Below, one piece after another: positions 37,269-46,697 of a stretch of 64,000 nt of DNA. A program made the position numbers and the translations under genes. Source of the DNA: Rosistilla oblonga (lineage in GTDB: Bacteria; Planctomycetota; Planctomycetia; Pirellulales; Pirellulaceae); NCBI RefSeq assembly GCF_007751715.1, contig NZ_CP036292.1, positions 1,178,001-1,242,000 of the forward strand. Direction: 5' to 3'. The notes beneath the pieces were generated by a model. The model was not told the origin of the DNA, ran no database searches, and saw only the letters and a program-made list of their open reading frames with translations. Within the stretch, counting starts at the first letter, position 1; each line of letters starts with the position of its first letter.

Positions 37269-37622
37269 ATGAGCCAACAAGTAATGGATCTCGTCGAAAA
37301 GACGTGCCTTAAATCCGACGTTCCTCAGTTCGACATCGGCGATACCGTCGACGTGCACACCAAGATTTTGGAAGGCGCCAAAGAACGCATCCAGGTCTTC
37401 ACCGGCGTTGTGATCGCTCGCAGCGGTTCGGGAACTCGCGAGATGTTCACCGTCCGTCGTATGGTCGCTGGCGAAGGTGTGGAACGTAAGTTCCCACTGC
37501 ACTCGCCACGCGTTGAACGAGTCGAAGTCAAGCGCAGCAGCGTTGTTCGTCGTGCCAAGCTGTACTTCCTTCGCGATCGCGTCGGCAAGGCGGTTCGTCT
37601 GAAAGAACGTCGCCGCAGCTAA
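37269..37622 (+). CDS. rplS: 50S ribosomal protein L19
   Basis: 117 residues, normal length. Core segments [33 protein letters not shown] and the basic C-terminal half ([45 protein letters not shown]) are typical. It sits at the 30S-50S interface. GCGGAG upstream of ATG 37269 is a fair ribosome-binding site. Last gene of the ffh-rpsP-trmD-rplS block. Confidence 0.97.
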   Translation: MSQQVMDLVEKTCLKSDVPQFDIGDTVDVHTKILEGAKERIQVFTGVVIARSGSGTREMFTVRRMVAGEGVERKFPLHSPRVERVEVKRSSVVRRAKLYFLRDRVGKAVRLKERRRS

Positions 37623-37840
37623 TTCGCTTGTTGGCGATCGATGGGGCGACGCGATCGACGCGTTGCCCGCTTTCTGGATGCGGCATTGGGCTGAGGGTCT
37701 CTCGGTTCGATGCCTTGTTTCTCGGGCGGATGCTTCCCTGCCCTGTACTCCCCTTGTTGGTCGCCCACGCGGCAGACAGGTCGTTGCATCGACTTGCGCT
37801 TCGACGGGTGCTCACGCTCAGCTCCGTTGATTGACTTCTT

Positions 37841-38653
37841 ATGACCAGTTCGCAACCAATCAAGCTTGCAGTTCACGGTGCCGCCGGTCGGATGGGGCGC
37901 CGCGTTGTTGCGTTGGCGACCGCTGACGAAGCATTTCAAGTGATCGCAGCGATCGATCATCAACAGCACCCGCTGCTTGGGCAGGATTCCGGCGGGCTGG
38001 CCGGTTGCGATCTGAACGAAGTTCCGCTGTCGGCCGATTGGCCAGCGGAATGCGACGCGGCGATCGATTTCTCGTTGCCCGATGCCGTGGGCAGCGCCGT
38101 TGCGAACTGTCTGGAATCGAAAACACCCCTGGTGATCGCGACGACCGGGTTGTCCGACGAAACGCAAGCGGCGATCGCCGAAGCGGTCAAGCAGATTCCG
38201 ATCGTCTGGGCACCCAGCATGAGTCTCGCGGTGAACCTGTCGATGAAGCTGGCTGAACAAGCCGCGGCGGCTTTGAAGAACGTTCCCGGCGGCGTCGATA
38301 TCGAGATCATCGAGCGACACCATCGCTACAAGGTCGACGCTCCCAGCGGCACGGCGCTGAAGTTTGGTGAACTGATCGCTGGCCAGTTGGATGGCGAGAC
38401 GAAGCACGTCCACGGCCGCGAGGGCGAGACGGGGCAGCGTTCGCTCAATGAGATCGGTTACCACGCGGTCCGCGTCGGCGACAACACCGGTGAACACACG
38501 ATTGTCTACGGCATGTTAGGCGAGACGATGGAGCTGCGCGTCGCATCGAGCAACCGCGACTGCTACGCATCGGGCGCCCTAGCCGCAGCCCGCTGGATCC
38601 AAGGCCGCCCCCCAGCCCTCTACTCGATGTTCGACGTCCTCGGCCTCTCGTAG
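37841..38653 (+). CDS. dapB: 4-hydroxy-tetrahydrodipicolinate reductase
   Basis: 270 residues. It reduces the dapA product using NAD(P)H, on the route to meso-diaminopimelate and lysine. N-terminal Rossmann motif AVHGAAGRMGRRV (~6-18); GLSDETQAAI; SMSLAVNL; and the substrate-binding catalytic segment EIIERHHRYKVDAPSGTALKFGE. The C-terminal IHSVRxGD equivalent reads NEIGYHAVRVGDNTGEHTIVY. 218 bases separate it from rplS, so it is likely expressed on its own. Its presence fits planctomycetes making diaminopimelate and peptidoglycan. Confidence 0.96.
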   Translation: MTSSQPIKLAVHGAAGRMGRRVVALATADEAFQVIAAIDHQQHPLLGQDSGGLAGCDLNEVPLSADWPAECDAAIDFSLPDAVGSAVANCLESKTPLVIATTGLSDETQAAIAEAVKQIPIVWAPSMSLAVNLSMKLAEQAAAALKNVPGGVDIEIIERHHRYKVDAPSGTALKFGELIAGQLDGETKHVHGREGETGQRSLNEIGYHAVRVGDNTGEHTIVYGMLGETMELRVASSNRDCYASGALAAARWIQGRPPALYSMFDVLGLS

Positions 38654-38962
38654 CGAAACGCGGCAAGAGTTTCGTAGGCGGTACTTGCCGCAGATCGAAA
38701 GTCTTCACGACTTCCGCGACGCCAAGATACGAGCACGACGCGCAAGCGAGTGTTTTGCGAATCGAGTGTTTTGCGAGCCGGTTGTTCCGGGCGTACACCG
38801 TTTTGTCACGACCGATAGGGCCATTGCCTTGTGACAATGGCTTGCGTTGTAACGTGTCGGGTTACTGTGGCCGGTTTCGTGATTCAACACGGCGGTTGAG
38901 TAACAATGGGTGATTGAGACGCGTTGATGCATAACGCCCTACGCGGGGTTGGTGGTTCCAAG
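38654..38962. other. Intergenic region between convergent genes, nothing seen
   Basis: 309 bases between the stops of dapB and the zinc-ribbon gene. Short direct repeats occur near 38745-38780 (GAGTGTTTTGCGA twice). No gene, RNA or clear terminator was recognised. Confidence 0.5.
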
Positions 38963-39274
38963 TTATGCTAGGTCGCGGAGGAAATCGGGAGGGCTCGCTA
39001 GGTAGGTTTGGCAGTGGGCGCATGCGGCGGACGCCTCGGAGACTGGAGTCCGGCAGATTGGGCAGGGACGCGACGCGGTGGCTGATTTTGGGGCCGGAGG
39101 TGCTAGTTCGCTCGCTTCCAGAATTCGCATCGCTCCGGTATCGGACAAACTTGTCCGCGGCATTCCTGATTCGAGCATTCCGTCGCACTGAGGGCATTGC
39201 ACCGGTGCGTCAGAGTGGTTGATAGAGACCGGAACCTGGTGGCCGGAAGGACAGGCAACGAAAAAAGTTTCCAT
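38963..39274 (-). CDS. Small double zinc-ribbon protein
   Basis: 103 residues. Residues ~7-37 carry one Cys knuckle pair (FFVACPSGHQVPV ... CPQCDGML); residues ~69-88 carry a second ribbon, CPICRTPVSEASAACAHC. The linker is Pro/Ser/Ala-rich and probably flexible. No signal peptide. Zinc binding is inferred from CxxC spacing. Similar small proteins occur in planctomycetes without known role; nucleic-acid or protein binding are both possible. Confidence 0.75.
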   Translation of the reverse strand: METFFVACPSGHQVPVSINHSDAPVQCPQCDGMLESGMPRTSLSDTGAMRILEASELAPPAPKSATASRPCPICRTPVSEASAACAHCQTYLASPPDFLRDLA

Positions 39275-39569
39275 CGTAAATGACCTTCTTGTTAGGGTGG
39301 GCTTAGGGCTTGCAGACGGCTTTGAACCCCGGGCTCGAGAGCATGTTTCGGTCGGTTTTGCTAACGCTTACAAAACGGGGAGGCAACGATTGCCAGCATT
39401 GCCACCGAATCGAATGGGCGGCCGTGCCCCGATCGACTGGTAAGACATTCGTCGCTCCACTGCAGATATTGCCTAAAAACTGTTGATTTATCGATCGAGC
39501 CGATCTGGTATGCTGCATGCGGTGTTGAACCTTAATATGACGTCAGCTTCCGCCAAACTGGGCCCGACT

Positions 39570-40259
39570 ATGCACAATCCATCGACGCGTTTTCCGTTAT
39601 CCCGTCGCTCGCTGCTCGCCGTCGGCGGGGCGGCCTTTTTTGCAACGCCCGGTTTGTTTGCTGAGCAATTGCAGTCGACGCCGCCGTTGACCGAAGGGCC
39701 GTTCTATCCCGATAAACTGCCGCTGGATCAAGACAATGATCTGATCTTGATCAATGACAGCACGACGCCGGCAGTGGGGCAGATCACTCATTTAACAGGA
39801 CGCGTTTTGACGCCGGCGGGTTCGCCCGTCCGCAATGCGACGATCGAAATCTGGCAATGCGATGCCAACGCCGTCTATCTGCACTCGCGCGACAGCAACG
39901 GCAAGAAGAAGCAACAGGATCCAAACTTCCAAGGCTTCGGGCGGTTTGAAACCGGAGCGATGGGCGAGTACCGTTTTCGCACGATCAAGCCGGTCGAGTA
40001 TCCCGGTCGCCCTGCCCCGCACATTCACATCATCGTCAAACAGAACGACCGCAAAGTGTTGACGACTCAGTTGATGATTCGTGGCTACGCCGGGAACACT
40101 CGCGATGGCGTTTTTCGACGGATTACCGATCCAGCGAAACGCGAACTGCTGGTCGCCGATTTTAACCCCGTCCCCGAATCGAAGATCGGCGAATTTGCTT
40201 GTCACTTCGACGTCGTGCTCGGTCGGACGCCCGACGACGCCGAAAAACAACGCGGTTAA
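39570..40259 (+). CDS. Tat-exported intradiol ring-cleavage dioxygenase-like protein
   Basis: 229 residues from ATG 39570 (MHNPSTRFPLSRRSLLAVGG); in-frame ATGs at 39537 and 39483 are possible but less typical. The start shows a Tat signal (SRRSLLAVGGAAFFATP). The core resembles protocatechuate 3,4-dioxygenase: TEGPFYPDK, GRVLTPAGSPVRNATIEIWQCDANAVY, then FRTIKPVEYPGRPAPHIHI. The four expected Fe(III) ligands are present: Tyr of NAVYLHS, Tyr of PVEYP and the two His of PHIH. It would cleave catechol-like rings outside the cytosol. No pathway genes are nearby, so the substrate is open. Confidence 0.88.
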   Translation: MHNPSTRFPLSRRSLLAVGGAAFFATPGLFAEQLQSTPPLTEGPFYPDKLPLDQDNDLILINDSTTPAVGQITHLTGRVLTPAGSPVRNATIEIWQCDANAVYLHSRDSNGKKKQQDPNFQGFGRFETGAMGEYRFRTIKPVEYPGRPAPHIHIIVKQNDRKVLTTQLMIRGYAGNTRDGVFRRITDPAKRELLVADFNPVPESKIGEFACHFDVVLGRTPDDAEKQRG

Positions 40260-40364
40260 CCGACACGGTCGCGGCTCATTTCGACGTTTATCTGTGGCAT
40301 CGCCAGTTCATGTTGGCGATGCTCGTTTTCTAGTTCCTCCATCTCAATCGGTTTTGTTTTTCGA

Positions 40365-40730
40365 ATGGCTCGCTGCGACGAAGGGTATTTGTGTGAAGTT
40401 TGCGGCGAGGATGTGGGGAACATCAGCGACAGCGACCTCTATCTGCGGTTTGTGATCGGCGAACTGGATCCCGAGCGTTTGCACACGACGCCCGAACGCC
40501 ACATCCGCTGCAACCCAGCGGTTGGCCAATTCATCGTGCATCCCGATTTCGAGCCGCTGGTTTGCGAAGGGGCTTTCGGCAAACAAGAGCTCGATCCGGA
40601 GTACGTTCAGCAGCGCGAGACCTTGGTCAGTCGCGGGTTCGAGCGATTGCGTGAGATCGAAGCTCAAGGTCCCGAGGGAGACATCACCTCCTATCCGCTG
40701 CCCGAAGCGATCGCGAAGTATCGGCGCTGA
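40365..40730 (+). CDS. Conserved-looking hypothetical protein with CxxC
   Basis: 121 residues, soluble, acidic. The N-terminus has EVCGEDVGN with Cys-X-X-Cys just before (YLCEVCGE), and further Cys in HIRCNP and LVCEGAFGK, giving four Cys that could bind one metal. The region DLYLRFVIGELDPERLHTTPERHIRCNPAVGQFIVHPDF reads as a compact fold. I recognise no named family, but codon use and internal pattern look like a real gene. It follows the dioxygenase by 105 bases. Confidence 0.7.
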   Translation: MARCDEGYLCEVCGEDVGNISDSDLYLRFVIGELDPERLHTTPERHIRCNPAVGQFIVHPDFEPLVCEGAFGKQELDPEYVQQRETLVSRGFERLREIEAQGPEGDITSYPLPEAIAKYRR

Positions 40731-41394
40731 GCGAGCCGGATGTTAAGGGCCTGTCACTTATACGCAAGTCGCAGGCAACGGCGAAAGGGACAGGAACATT
40801 CCTCACAGGCCTGGCGCGGGCCGAAGGTCCAGCAATTTGCATAGCCCAGCCTGCAGGGCTGGGTATTAGCCGACGTCGCCCGGTTTCATTTCACAACGGG
40901 CGAAGGGGCAACGCCCCGGGGTAGGTGGTGACAATCGACCGGGCCTACAGCCCAACCATGTCAATCATCGCCACTAGAACCCAGGCCGATGGCCTGGGCT
41001 AGGCAAATGTTCGAGCCTGCGGCCCGGACTCGGATGAATGCGATGTGGAACGGCCTGCGACGAACGAAAGACTTCTCACGAGACTGGCAAGCGTTCGGTC
41101 GCGACAACTCACAATGACTTACGTATAACTGCCAGTGTTAAAGGCTGCGGGTTAAAACGATTCCAGCGGTTGTGATGTGCGAACTTGCCGAGTCGGTCAG
41201 CTTTAACAAATTTTGCGGCGACCGAACATCGCGAGCGATCGTCGCTGGGAGACCGATCGCCGAGCAAAATCTAGGGAAAAGCAGCGGTCTGTGAACGGCA
41301 TCTCGAAGCCCCAGGCAAGCTTCGTGCTAGGGTTCATCACACCGGCGTCCAGCGGGATTTCGCGGTGTGTTTTTCGCCTCGCAAGATCTCTGCT
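40731..41394. other. Intergenic region with palindromes, possible decayed repeat
   Basis: 664 bases. Two perfect or near-perfect palindromes: CCCAGCCTGCAGGGCTGGG (40845-40863) and CCCAGGCCGATGGCCTGGG (40980-40998). The text between (CGAAGGGGCAACGCCCCGGGG and GGGCCTACAGCCCAACC) also folds. This resembles degraded intergenic repeat units. A short open frame over the right end overlaps the next gene out of frame and is not credited. Confidence 0.5.
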
Positions 41395-42984
41395 ATGCAA
41401 ACCGCCCAGCGTTCTCTGCCCGATCCTACCGCCAAGCGTCTCGCATTGTTGCTGTTAGCGGCGGCGGGATGTTTGTTTGCCGCTTGGATTGCGCAGCTGA
41501 ACTTTGTGATGCACGATATGTATCACGAATTGGCGCTCGTCCGCGAAGCGATGTTCCGAGGCGAGTTGCCATTGGACAACCCGTTTGCCTTCACGCCAAC
41601 GGTCTACCCGTCGGTGCATCATGAATGGGCGATGGGCTTACTGTTGTATGGCTTCTGCATTTCCACAGGCTGGGGCCTGATGGGACTGACGATCCTGCGA
41701 TGGATGTTGATCCTGGGGATCGTTTCAGCGACCTACATGACCGCTCGACGACGCGGCGCCAGTCCGATCGTCTTCGCGTTGGCGGCGCTCTTGATCCTGC
41801 CGATCGCTTGGGTCGGTTTCGGGACGCTGCGGGCTCAACTGGTCACGCTGCTGTTCACCGCTGTGCAACTACGCTTGGTCGATGAAGACCGCCGCGGACG
41901 ACGCGGTTGGGTTTTGATGTTGCTGCCGTTGTGGTTCGTGTGGGTCAATATTCACGCTGGCTTTTTGGTCGGCGCGGGGCTGTTGGCAATCGACACGTTC
42001 GAACGCGTTGCTGCCGATCTCGTGAACCAATGGCGACAGGGACGGCTTGGAGAGCGACGCTGGCTGATGCGGCGCTTGGTCCATCGCTATTGGCACCGCG
42101 TTGGGCTGTTGATCGCTGCGGCGGCCACGTTGGGGCTGACGCCTTATGGCGCCCAGTACGCTCCGTACGTGTTGCATGCGGTTCGCTTGCCTCGCCCCGA
42201 GATCGCCGAATGGGGACCGCTGTGGACAACGTATCAGCCAGGGCTGACGCTGCTCAGCTATCTGATGACGATTGTGCTGACGACCGTCGCTGTGGTTCAA
42301 CTTGGTTGGCGTCGCGCGATCGGAACACTCTCGTTAATCGTGACCGCTTATCTCGCCCTGCGTCACATTCGCCACGGTTCTATATACGGCGTGGTTTGGA
42401 TGTGTTACGCGCCGCCGTTGTTGTCGCGTTGCAAAATGGGGCCGGCGATCCAGGCTTGGATCTGCCAACGCCAGCGTGCTGTCCAGCGGGGCGCTGTCGC
42501 AGCGATCGTCGGTAGTTTGGCGTACTTCTTCTACGTCGGCGGATGGTACACCGTGTTGCCGGTCCAGTCGGCGGAGATGGGGAATCAGCCTGTTGGAGTC
42601 GTCGAGTACTTAAAAGAGAATCACTTCCGCGGCCGATTGCAGTTGCCCTTTGGTGCCGGTGCTTACGTGATGTGGCACATGTACCCCGACGTCTTGATCA
42701 GCATCGATGGACGATACGAAGTCGGCTATCCGCCCGAACTGCTCGACGAGCACCGCGCGTTTTATCGCGGCGAACCGGGGTGGGAACAGATGCTGGATCG
42801 CTATCCCAGCGACGCGGTCGTGGTCCCGGTGGGATCGCCGATCGTCGACGCGATGCAGTCGCAGTTGCATTGGCGTTTGAGCTACCAAGACGACGCGTAT
42901 CTGTTGATGACACCGCCCGATAGTCCGATCGTATGGACCGATCGCGATCGCCGTGGCGAGACGCTGCCGCAGAACTTTCTATAG
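41395..42984 (+). CDS. Multi-pass membrane protein, glycosyltransferase-C-like topology
   Basis: 529 residues from ATG 41395 (MQTAQRSLPDPTAKRLALLLLAAAG); GTG 41365 adds ten residues. About ten membrane segments in the first ~390 residues, with a first external loop rich in acidic and His residues (MHDMYHELALVREAMFRGELPLDNPFAF ... HHEWAMG), where GT-C enzymes hold their catalytic Asp/Glu. The C-terminal ~130 residues form an external domain (VGVVEYLKENHFRGRLQLPFGAGAYVMW ... SIDGRYEVGYP) shared by a family of bacterial membrane proteins of unknown function. A lipid-linked sugar transfer role is inference only. Confidence 0.75.
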   Translation: MQTAQRSLPDPTAKRLALLLLAAAGCLFAAWIAQLNFVMHDMYHELALVREAMFRGELPLDNPFAFTPTVYPSVHHEWAMGLLLYGFCISTGWGLMGLTILRWMLILGIVSATYMTARRRGASPIVFALAALLILPIAWVGFGTLRAQLVTLLFTAVQLRLVDEDRRGRRGWVLMLLPLWFVWVNIHAGFLVGAGLLAIDTFERVAADLVNQWRQGRLGERRWLMRRLVHRYWHRVGLLIAAAATLGLTPYGAQYAPYVLHAVRLPRPEIAEWGPLWTTYQPGLTLLSYLMTIVLTTVAVVQLGWRRAIGTLSLIVTAYLALRHIRHGSIYGVVWMCYAPPLLSRCKMGPAIQAWICQRQRAVQRGAVAAIVGSLAYFFYVGGWYTVLPVQSAEMGNQPVGVVEYLKENHFRGRLQLPFGAGAYVMWHMYPDVLISIDGRYEVGYPPELLDEHRAFYRGEPGWEQMLDRYPSDAVVVPVGSPIVDAMQSQLHWRLSYQDDAYLLMTPPDSPIVWTDRDRRGETLPQNFL

Positions 42985-43074
42985 CGGCGGCGCGGCGATG
43001 GGAGAGATTTTTCGGCGTGCAGCCCCTTTGGGGGTAGCTAGCTGGAAAGATGTGGAGAAAAAGATCTGCTAGCT

Positions 43075-43329
43075 CTAACCCTCGGCTGGGGCCGATCGGC
43101 GGAGCGTGAGGGCGTAGAGGATTGTCAACGTTCCCGCACCCATCATCGACCAAGGAAACCATTCCGAGGGGGTGAAGTTGCGCGTTGAGGGGCCCGTTGG
43201 AGCAGCCGCGAGGAACGAACCGCTAGGTTTTTCGCTGGCGGCATGCAGGGCTGCACTGTCGATCACCAGGCACTCTGCACCGACGACGGTGAGCATGATG
43301 CCCAGCGCTAAAAATAGCGAACGCCACAC
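43075..43329 (-). CDS. Small two-helix membrane protein
   Basis: 84 residues. A first hydrophobic helix at ~3-22 (LFLALGIMLTVVGAECLVI) and a second at ~57-76 (WFPWSMMGAGTLTILYAL), with an external-looking loop between (SGSFLAAAPTGPSTRNFTPSE). It matches, as I recall, a family of short planctomycete membrane proteins with FTPSEW before helix 2. Function unknown. It is convergent with the large membrane protein; GCTAGCT inverted repeats at 43036-43042 and 43068-43074 lie between the stops. Confidence 0.7.
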   Translation of the reverse strand: MWRSLFLALGIMLTVVGAECLVIDSAALHAASEKPSGSFLAAAPTGPSTRNFTPSEWFPWSMMGAGTLTILYALTLRRSAPAEG

Positions 43330-43647
43330 GGTTAAGGCTCCAGGGGGTGAGAGAATTGAGCGACTGCTTCTGATATCGGCTGATGGATAGGAGCCTCGTG
43401 AGTCTTGGGATGGCTGCCGGTAAGATCGCTAGCACTGATCTATTTGATGATCGCTCCAATCCCAGCTATCCTATAGCCGGAATAATTTCCCCATTTCGCG
43501 CCGTGTGTGGCTGAGACGGCCACCGTAGAATGGGGAACGCCAAAATTTGGGCAATTCCACGACGGCGCAAAGATTAGACCGATAACGTGTCAATTCCGTT
43601 TTGACCGGCCATCCTGTGCGATTCCCACCTTGAACTGGAGACTGTAT
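43330..43647. other. Divergent intergenic region, no gene seen
   Basis: 318 bases between the small membrane protein and the oxidoreductase. The oxidoreductase frame is open to 43507, but that stretch lacks protein character. CTGGAG at 43634-43639 is a fair ribosome-binding site for ATG 43648. No promoter assigned. Confidence 0.5.
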
Positions 43648-44985
43648 ATGAAAAAAAACAATTCACGTCGAACCTTCTTGAAAGCCACCACCGTCGCCAG
43701 TGCTGGTTATTGGGTTGCTGGTGGTATCGCACCCAAGGAGAGCTTGGCCGCAAATGAAGAGATCCGGTTTGCTTGTATCGGTGTCGGCGGCAAGGGCTCG
43801 AGCGATTCGGCTGACGCGGGCAAAGCGGGCAAAGTCGTTGCGATCTGCGATATCGACGACGAGCGATTGAACAAGGCGGGCGAACGTTTCACCGACGCAT
43901 CGAAGTATTATGACTTCCGCAAGATGCTCGACGAAAAGGACAAGAGCATCGACGCGGTGACCGTCAGTACGCCAGACCACTGCCACGGTGTTGCAACTGC
44001 CGCGGCGCTTGCGTTGGGCAAGCACTGCTACACGCAAAAGCCACTGACTCGCACGATCTGGGAATCGCGTCGTCTGGGCGAACTGGCTGCGGAGAACAAG
44101 TGCCAGACTCAGATGGGCAACCAGGGAACCGCCAACAGCGGCGTTCGCGAAGCTGCGGCGATGATCAAAGCGGGTGCCGTCGGCGATGTGAAAGAGGTGC
44201 ATGTTTGGACCAACCGTCCGGTATGGCCACAAGGCATCGGCCAACCCGCAGCCGAAGAAGTGCCAAGCTACATCCACTGGGATGAATGGATTGGCCCAGC
44301 TGAAAAGCGTCCGTACAGCAGCGCTTATCATCCATTTAAGTGGCGTGGTTTCTGGGACTTCGGTACCGGTGCGTTGGGCGACATGGCTTGCCACACGTTG
44401 AACATGCCATACATGGGTTGCGATTTGCAAAACCCAACCAGCGTGCAAGCGACGACCAGTGGTCACAACAAGATCACTTACCCGTCCTGGTCGCAGATCG
44501 TATTCGAGTTCCCCGCCAACGATTGGCGTGGCGCGACTCAGTTGTACTGGTACGACGGTGGCAAGTTGCCAGCTCAGTCGCTGTTCGCGGGATCGGAATC
44601 GTTCGCTAAGAAGGGCTTGTCCAGCAGCGGCTGCTTGGTCGTTGGATCCAAGGGCAGCCTGTATTCGCCAAACGATTACGGTGCCACCTTCGAAATGCTC
44701 GGCGGAGCAGAGACGAAGGAGGTCGATTACGACCGTTCGCCAGGTCACTTCCGCGAATTGGCGATGGCGATCAAGACGGGCAAAGAAGCGAAGAGCAACT
44801 TCCCGAACTACGCCGGTCCTTTGACCGAAACCATCCTGCTTGGAAACCTGGCTGTCTTCGCGGCTGACGAAAACGAGAAGCAAGGCGAAAAGATCAGCTG
44901 GAACGCTAAGGAAATGAAGGTTCTGGGGACCGACAAGTACGATTGGATGGTCAAGCCCGACTTGAAGAACGGCTACACCATGTAG
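43648..44985 (+). CDS. Tat-exported Gfo/Idh/MocA family oxidoreductase
   Basis: 445 residues from ATG 43648. The N-terminus is a Tat signal (NSRRTFLKATTVASAGYWVAGG). The Rossmann domain begins RFACIGVGGKGSSDSADAG and continues with ICDIDDERLNKAG; the conserved YTQKPLTRTIWESRRLGELA contains the EKP-type motif as QKP, placing a Gln for the usual Glu. The C-terminal domain includes WNRP-like WTNRPVWPQG and DMACHTLNMPYMG, with the catalytic His region. Acts on sugars outside the cytosol with bound NAD(P), as for other planctomycete homologues. A strong terminator follows. Confidence 0.93.
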   Translation: MKKNNSRRTFLKATTVASAGYWVAGGIAPKESLAANEEIRFACIGVGGKGSSDSADAGKAGKVVAICDIDDERLNKAGERFTDASKYYDFRKMLDEKDKSIDAVTVSTPDHCHGVATAAALALGKHCYTQKPLTRTIWESRRLGELAAENKCQTQMGNQGTANSGVREAAAMIKAGAVGDVKEVHVWTNRPVWPQGIGQPAAEEVPSYIHWDEWIGPAEKRPYSSAYHPFKWRGFWDFGTGALGDMACHTLNMPYMGCDLQNPTSVQATTSGHNKITYPSWSQIVFEFPANDWRGATQLYWYDGGKLPAQSLFAGSESFAKKGLSSSGCLVVGSKGSLYSPNDYGATFEMLGGAETKEVDYDRSPGHFRELAMAIKTGKEAKSNFPNYAGPLTETILLGNLAVFAADENEKQGEKISWNAKEMKVLGTDKYDWMVKPDLKNGYTM

Positions 44986-45036
44986 TTTCTTTGGGGACCG
45001 CTGAGCGGTTCTCGAGGCAACGCAACGCGATACGAT

Positions 45037-45080
45037 ATGGCACGCTGCGTCCTAGCGGGACGCAGGCGTGCCATTTTTTT
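45037..45080 (+). terminator. Strong rho-independent terminator
   Basis: ATGGCACGC-TGCGTCC pairs with GGGACGCA-GGCGTGCCAT with one bulged base and a 4-base TAGC loop, followed by seven T. It lies ~50 bases after the oxidoreductase stop and overlaps the earliest start of the next gene. Confidence 0.9.
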
Positions 45081-46645
45081 GTATCGAGGCGTCTGTTTGC
45101 ACCCTGATCCGCGGTGCCGACGCGGAACTCAATCGACACGTCGTTCTCACGGACACCCGCGCTGTGCAGGCTACTCTCCGCACCCTCTCGCTGATGGTTC
45201 TGGCAACCGCGATCGCTCTCTTGATCGGTTGGGCATACGCTTATCTTTGCGAACGTTTGGTCCGCCGCGGTCGTTGGCTGTGGCGTCTGATTCCGATCGC
45301 TGCGATCTCGCTGCCGTTGTTCATTCACGCAGCGGCGTGGGAAGCGACGCTAGGGAAATTCGGCTGGCTGCCATTGTCGGGCGTCACCGCGCGAGGCAGT
45401 TTCTTCGCCGGACTGGTCGCATCGTCTTGGATCCACGGGATCGCCGGGGCCGCCTGGGTTGCCTTGATCGTCGGTGCGTTTTTGCGCCGCGGACCGCTTC
45501 CGGGTGAAGAGGCGGCGCGGTTGGATGCCGGCCCGCTGCGAGCGGCGCTGCGTGTGACACTGCCGGGAACTTATCTGCTGACGTTGGCCAGTGGGTTGTG
45601 GGTGGCTTTGATCGCGGCGACCGAAATCTCCGTCGTCGATCTGTACGGATTTCGAACGCTCGCCGACGAAGTCTACTTTCAGTATGCGCTGTCGCCACAG
45701 CCGATTCCGATCTTGCTGGCAATGCTGTTGCCGATCGTGTTGTGTATCGGGATCGTGTTGTTGTGGTTTTTGGGGCGTCATCAGGTTTTAAGGCCACTCG
45801 GCGGCGCGACTGGGCGGACGCAGCCGTCGGTCGTCGACAACGGCCTGGCGACGGAGGTCTTTGGGCTGGCCGGTCTGGGGTGGTTGGCGACGTTGTTGAT
45901 TCTATTGCCGCTAGTCAGTTTGGGGATCAAGGCCGGCTGGACTGTGCAGGCGGTCGATGGAGAACTGCAGTCGGGATGGTCGGTTGCCCAAGCGTCCGCC
46001 ACGCTGACTCAGGCGGCGACGATGTTTCGCACCGAATATTATTGGACCGCGATGCTAGCGGCGACGTCGATCGCGATGACGCTGCCGGTATCCCTCGTGT
46101 TGTCGTGGCTGGGGCGATATCGGTTGGGTTTCGTTGCGGTTGGCTGCTTGGTGTTGCTGTTCATTCCCGGGCCCGTGATCAGCATGGGAATCATGCGGCT
46201 GTTTTCTCAGAGCGGCATCGCTTGGCTGGGGGAACTGTACGATCGCAGCTTGATTCCAGCGGGTCTGGCCGTAATGCATCGATCGGTTCCGTTGTGCTCG
46301 CTGATCCTGATCGGCAGCTTTTACGCTACCGATCGCCGCGTCGACGAAGCGGCTCGCATCGATGGAGCCGGCTGGTGGCAGCGGCTGCGATATATCGAAA
46401 TGCCACGCATCGTGTGGCCCTTGGCGATCTGTGGTTTTGTTACAGCAGTGGTTGCATTGGGGGAGGTCTCGGCAACCGAATTGGTGATGCCGCCGGGAGT
46501 CTCCACCGTCGCTCGGCGGGTTTTTGGTTTGCTGCACAGCGGCGTTCGCTATCAAGAATCGGGGCTCTGCCTGATCGCTAGCAGCTTGGTTATCGCAGCG
46601 GTTCTATTTTTTCATGTCTGTCGTTCTACGATGGGCCGTCGTTAA
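45068..46645 (+). CDS. Iron(III)-type ABC transporter permease (FbpB-like, two fused domains)
   Basis: Up to 525 residues. Two homologous permease halves with ~11-12 membrane segments; each has an EAA loop: EEAARLDAGPLRAALRVTLPGTY in the first half and DEAARIDGAGWWQRLRYIEMPRIVWPL in the second. This is the FbpB/ThiP layout. The only canonical starts near the beginning are GTG 45068, inside the upstream terminator, and GTG 45164. I kept 45068 because LTDTRAVQATLRTL before the second GTG looks family-like, but the true start is unsure and the usual first helix may be missing. No ATPase or binding protein lies beside it. Confidence 0.82.
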   Translation: MPFFCIEASVCTLIRGADAELNRHVVLTDTRAVQATLRTLSLMVLATAIALLIGWAYAYLCERLVRRGRWLWRLIPIAAISLPLFIHAAAWEATLGKFGWLPLSGVTARGSFFAGLVASSWIHGIAGAAWVALIVGAFLRRGPLPGEEAARLDAGPLRAALRVTLPGTYLLTLASGLWVALIAATEISVVDLYGFRTLADEVYFQYALSPQPIPILLAMLLPIVLCIGIVLLWFLGRHQVLRPLGGATGRTQPSVVDNGLATEVFGLAGLGWLATLLILLPLVSLGIKAGWTVQAVDGELQSGWSVAQASATLTQAATMFRTEYYWTAMLAATSIAMTLPVSLVLSWLGRYRLGFVAVGCLVLLFIPGPVISMGIMRLFSQSGIAWLGELYDRSLIPAGLAVMHRSVPLCSLILIGSFYATDRRVDEAARIDGAGWWQRLRYIEMPRIVWPLAICGFVTAVVALGEVSATELVMPPGVSTVARRVFGLLHSGVRYQESGLCLIASSLVIAAVLFFHVCRSTMGRR

Positions 46646-46697
46646 GCGTATGATAGATGCGTACGTTGGCCGGTCGCAAACCCTCTGATGGAACCTC

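Noticed and set aside
43663-44883. Minus-strand open frame opposite the Gfo/Idh/MocA gene
   Set aside because: The plus-strand gene has a Tat signal and all family segments; the antisense frame has none.
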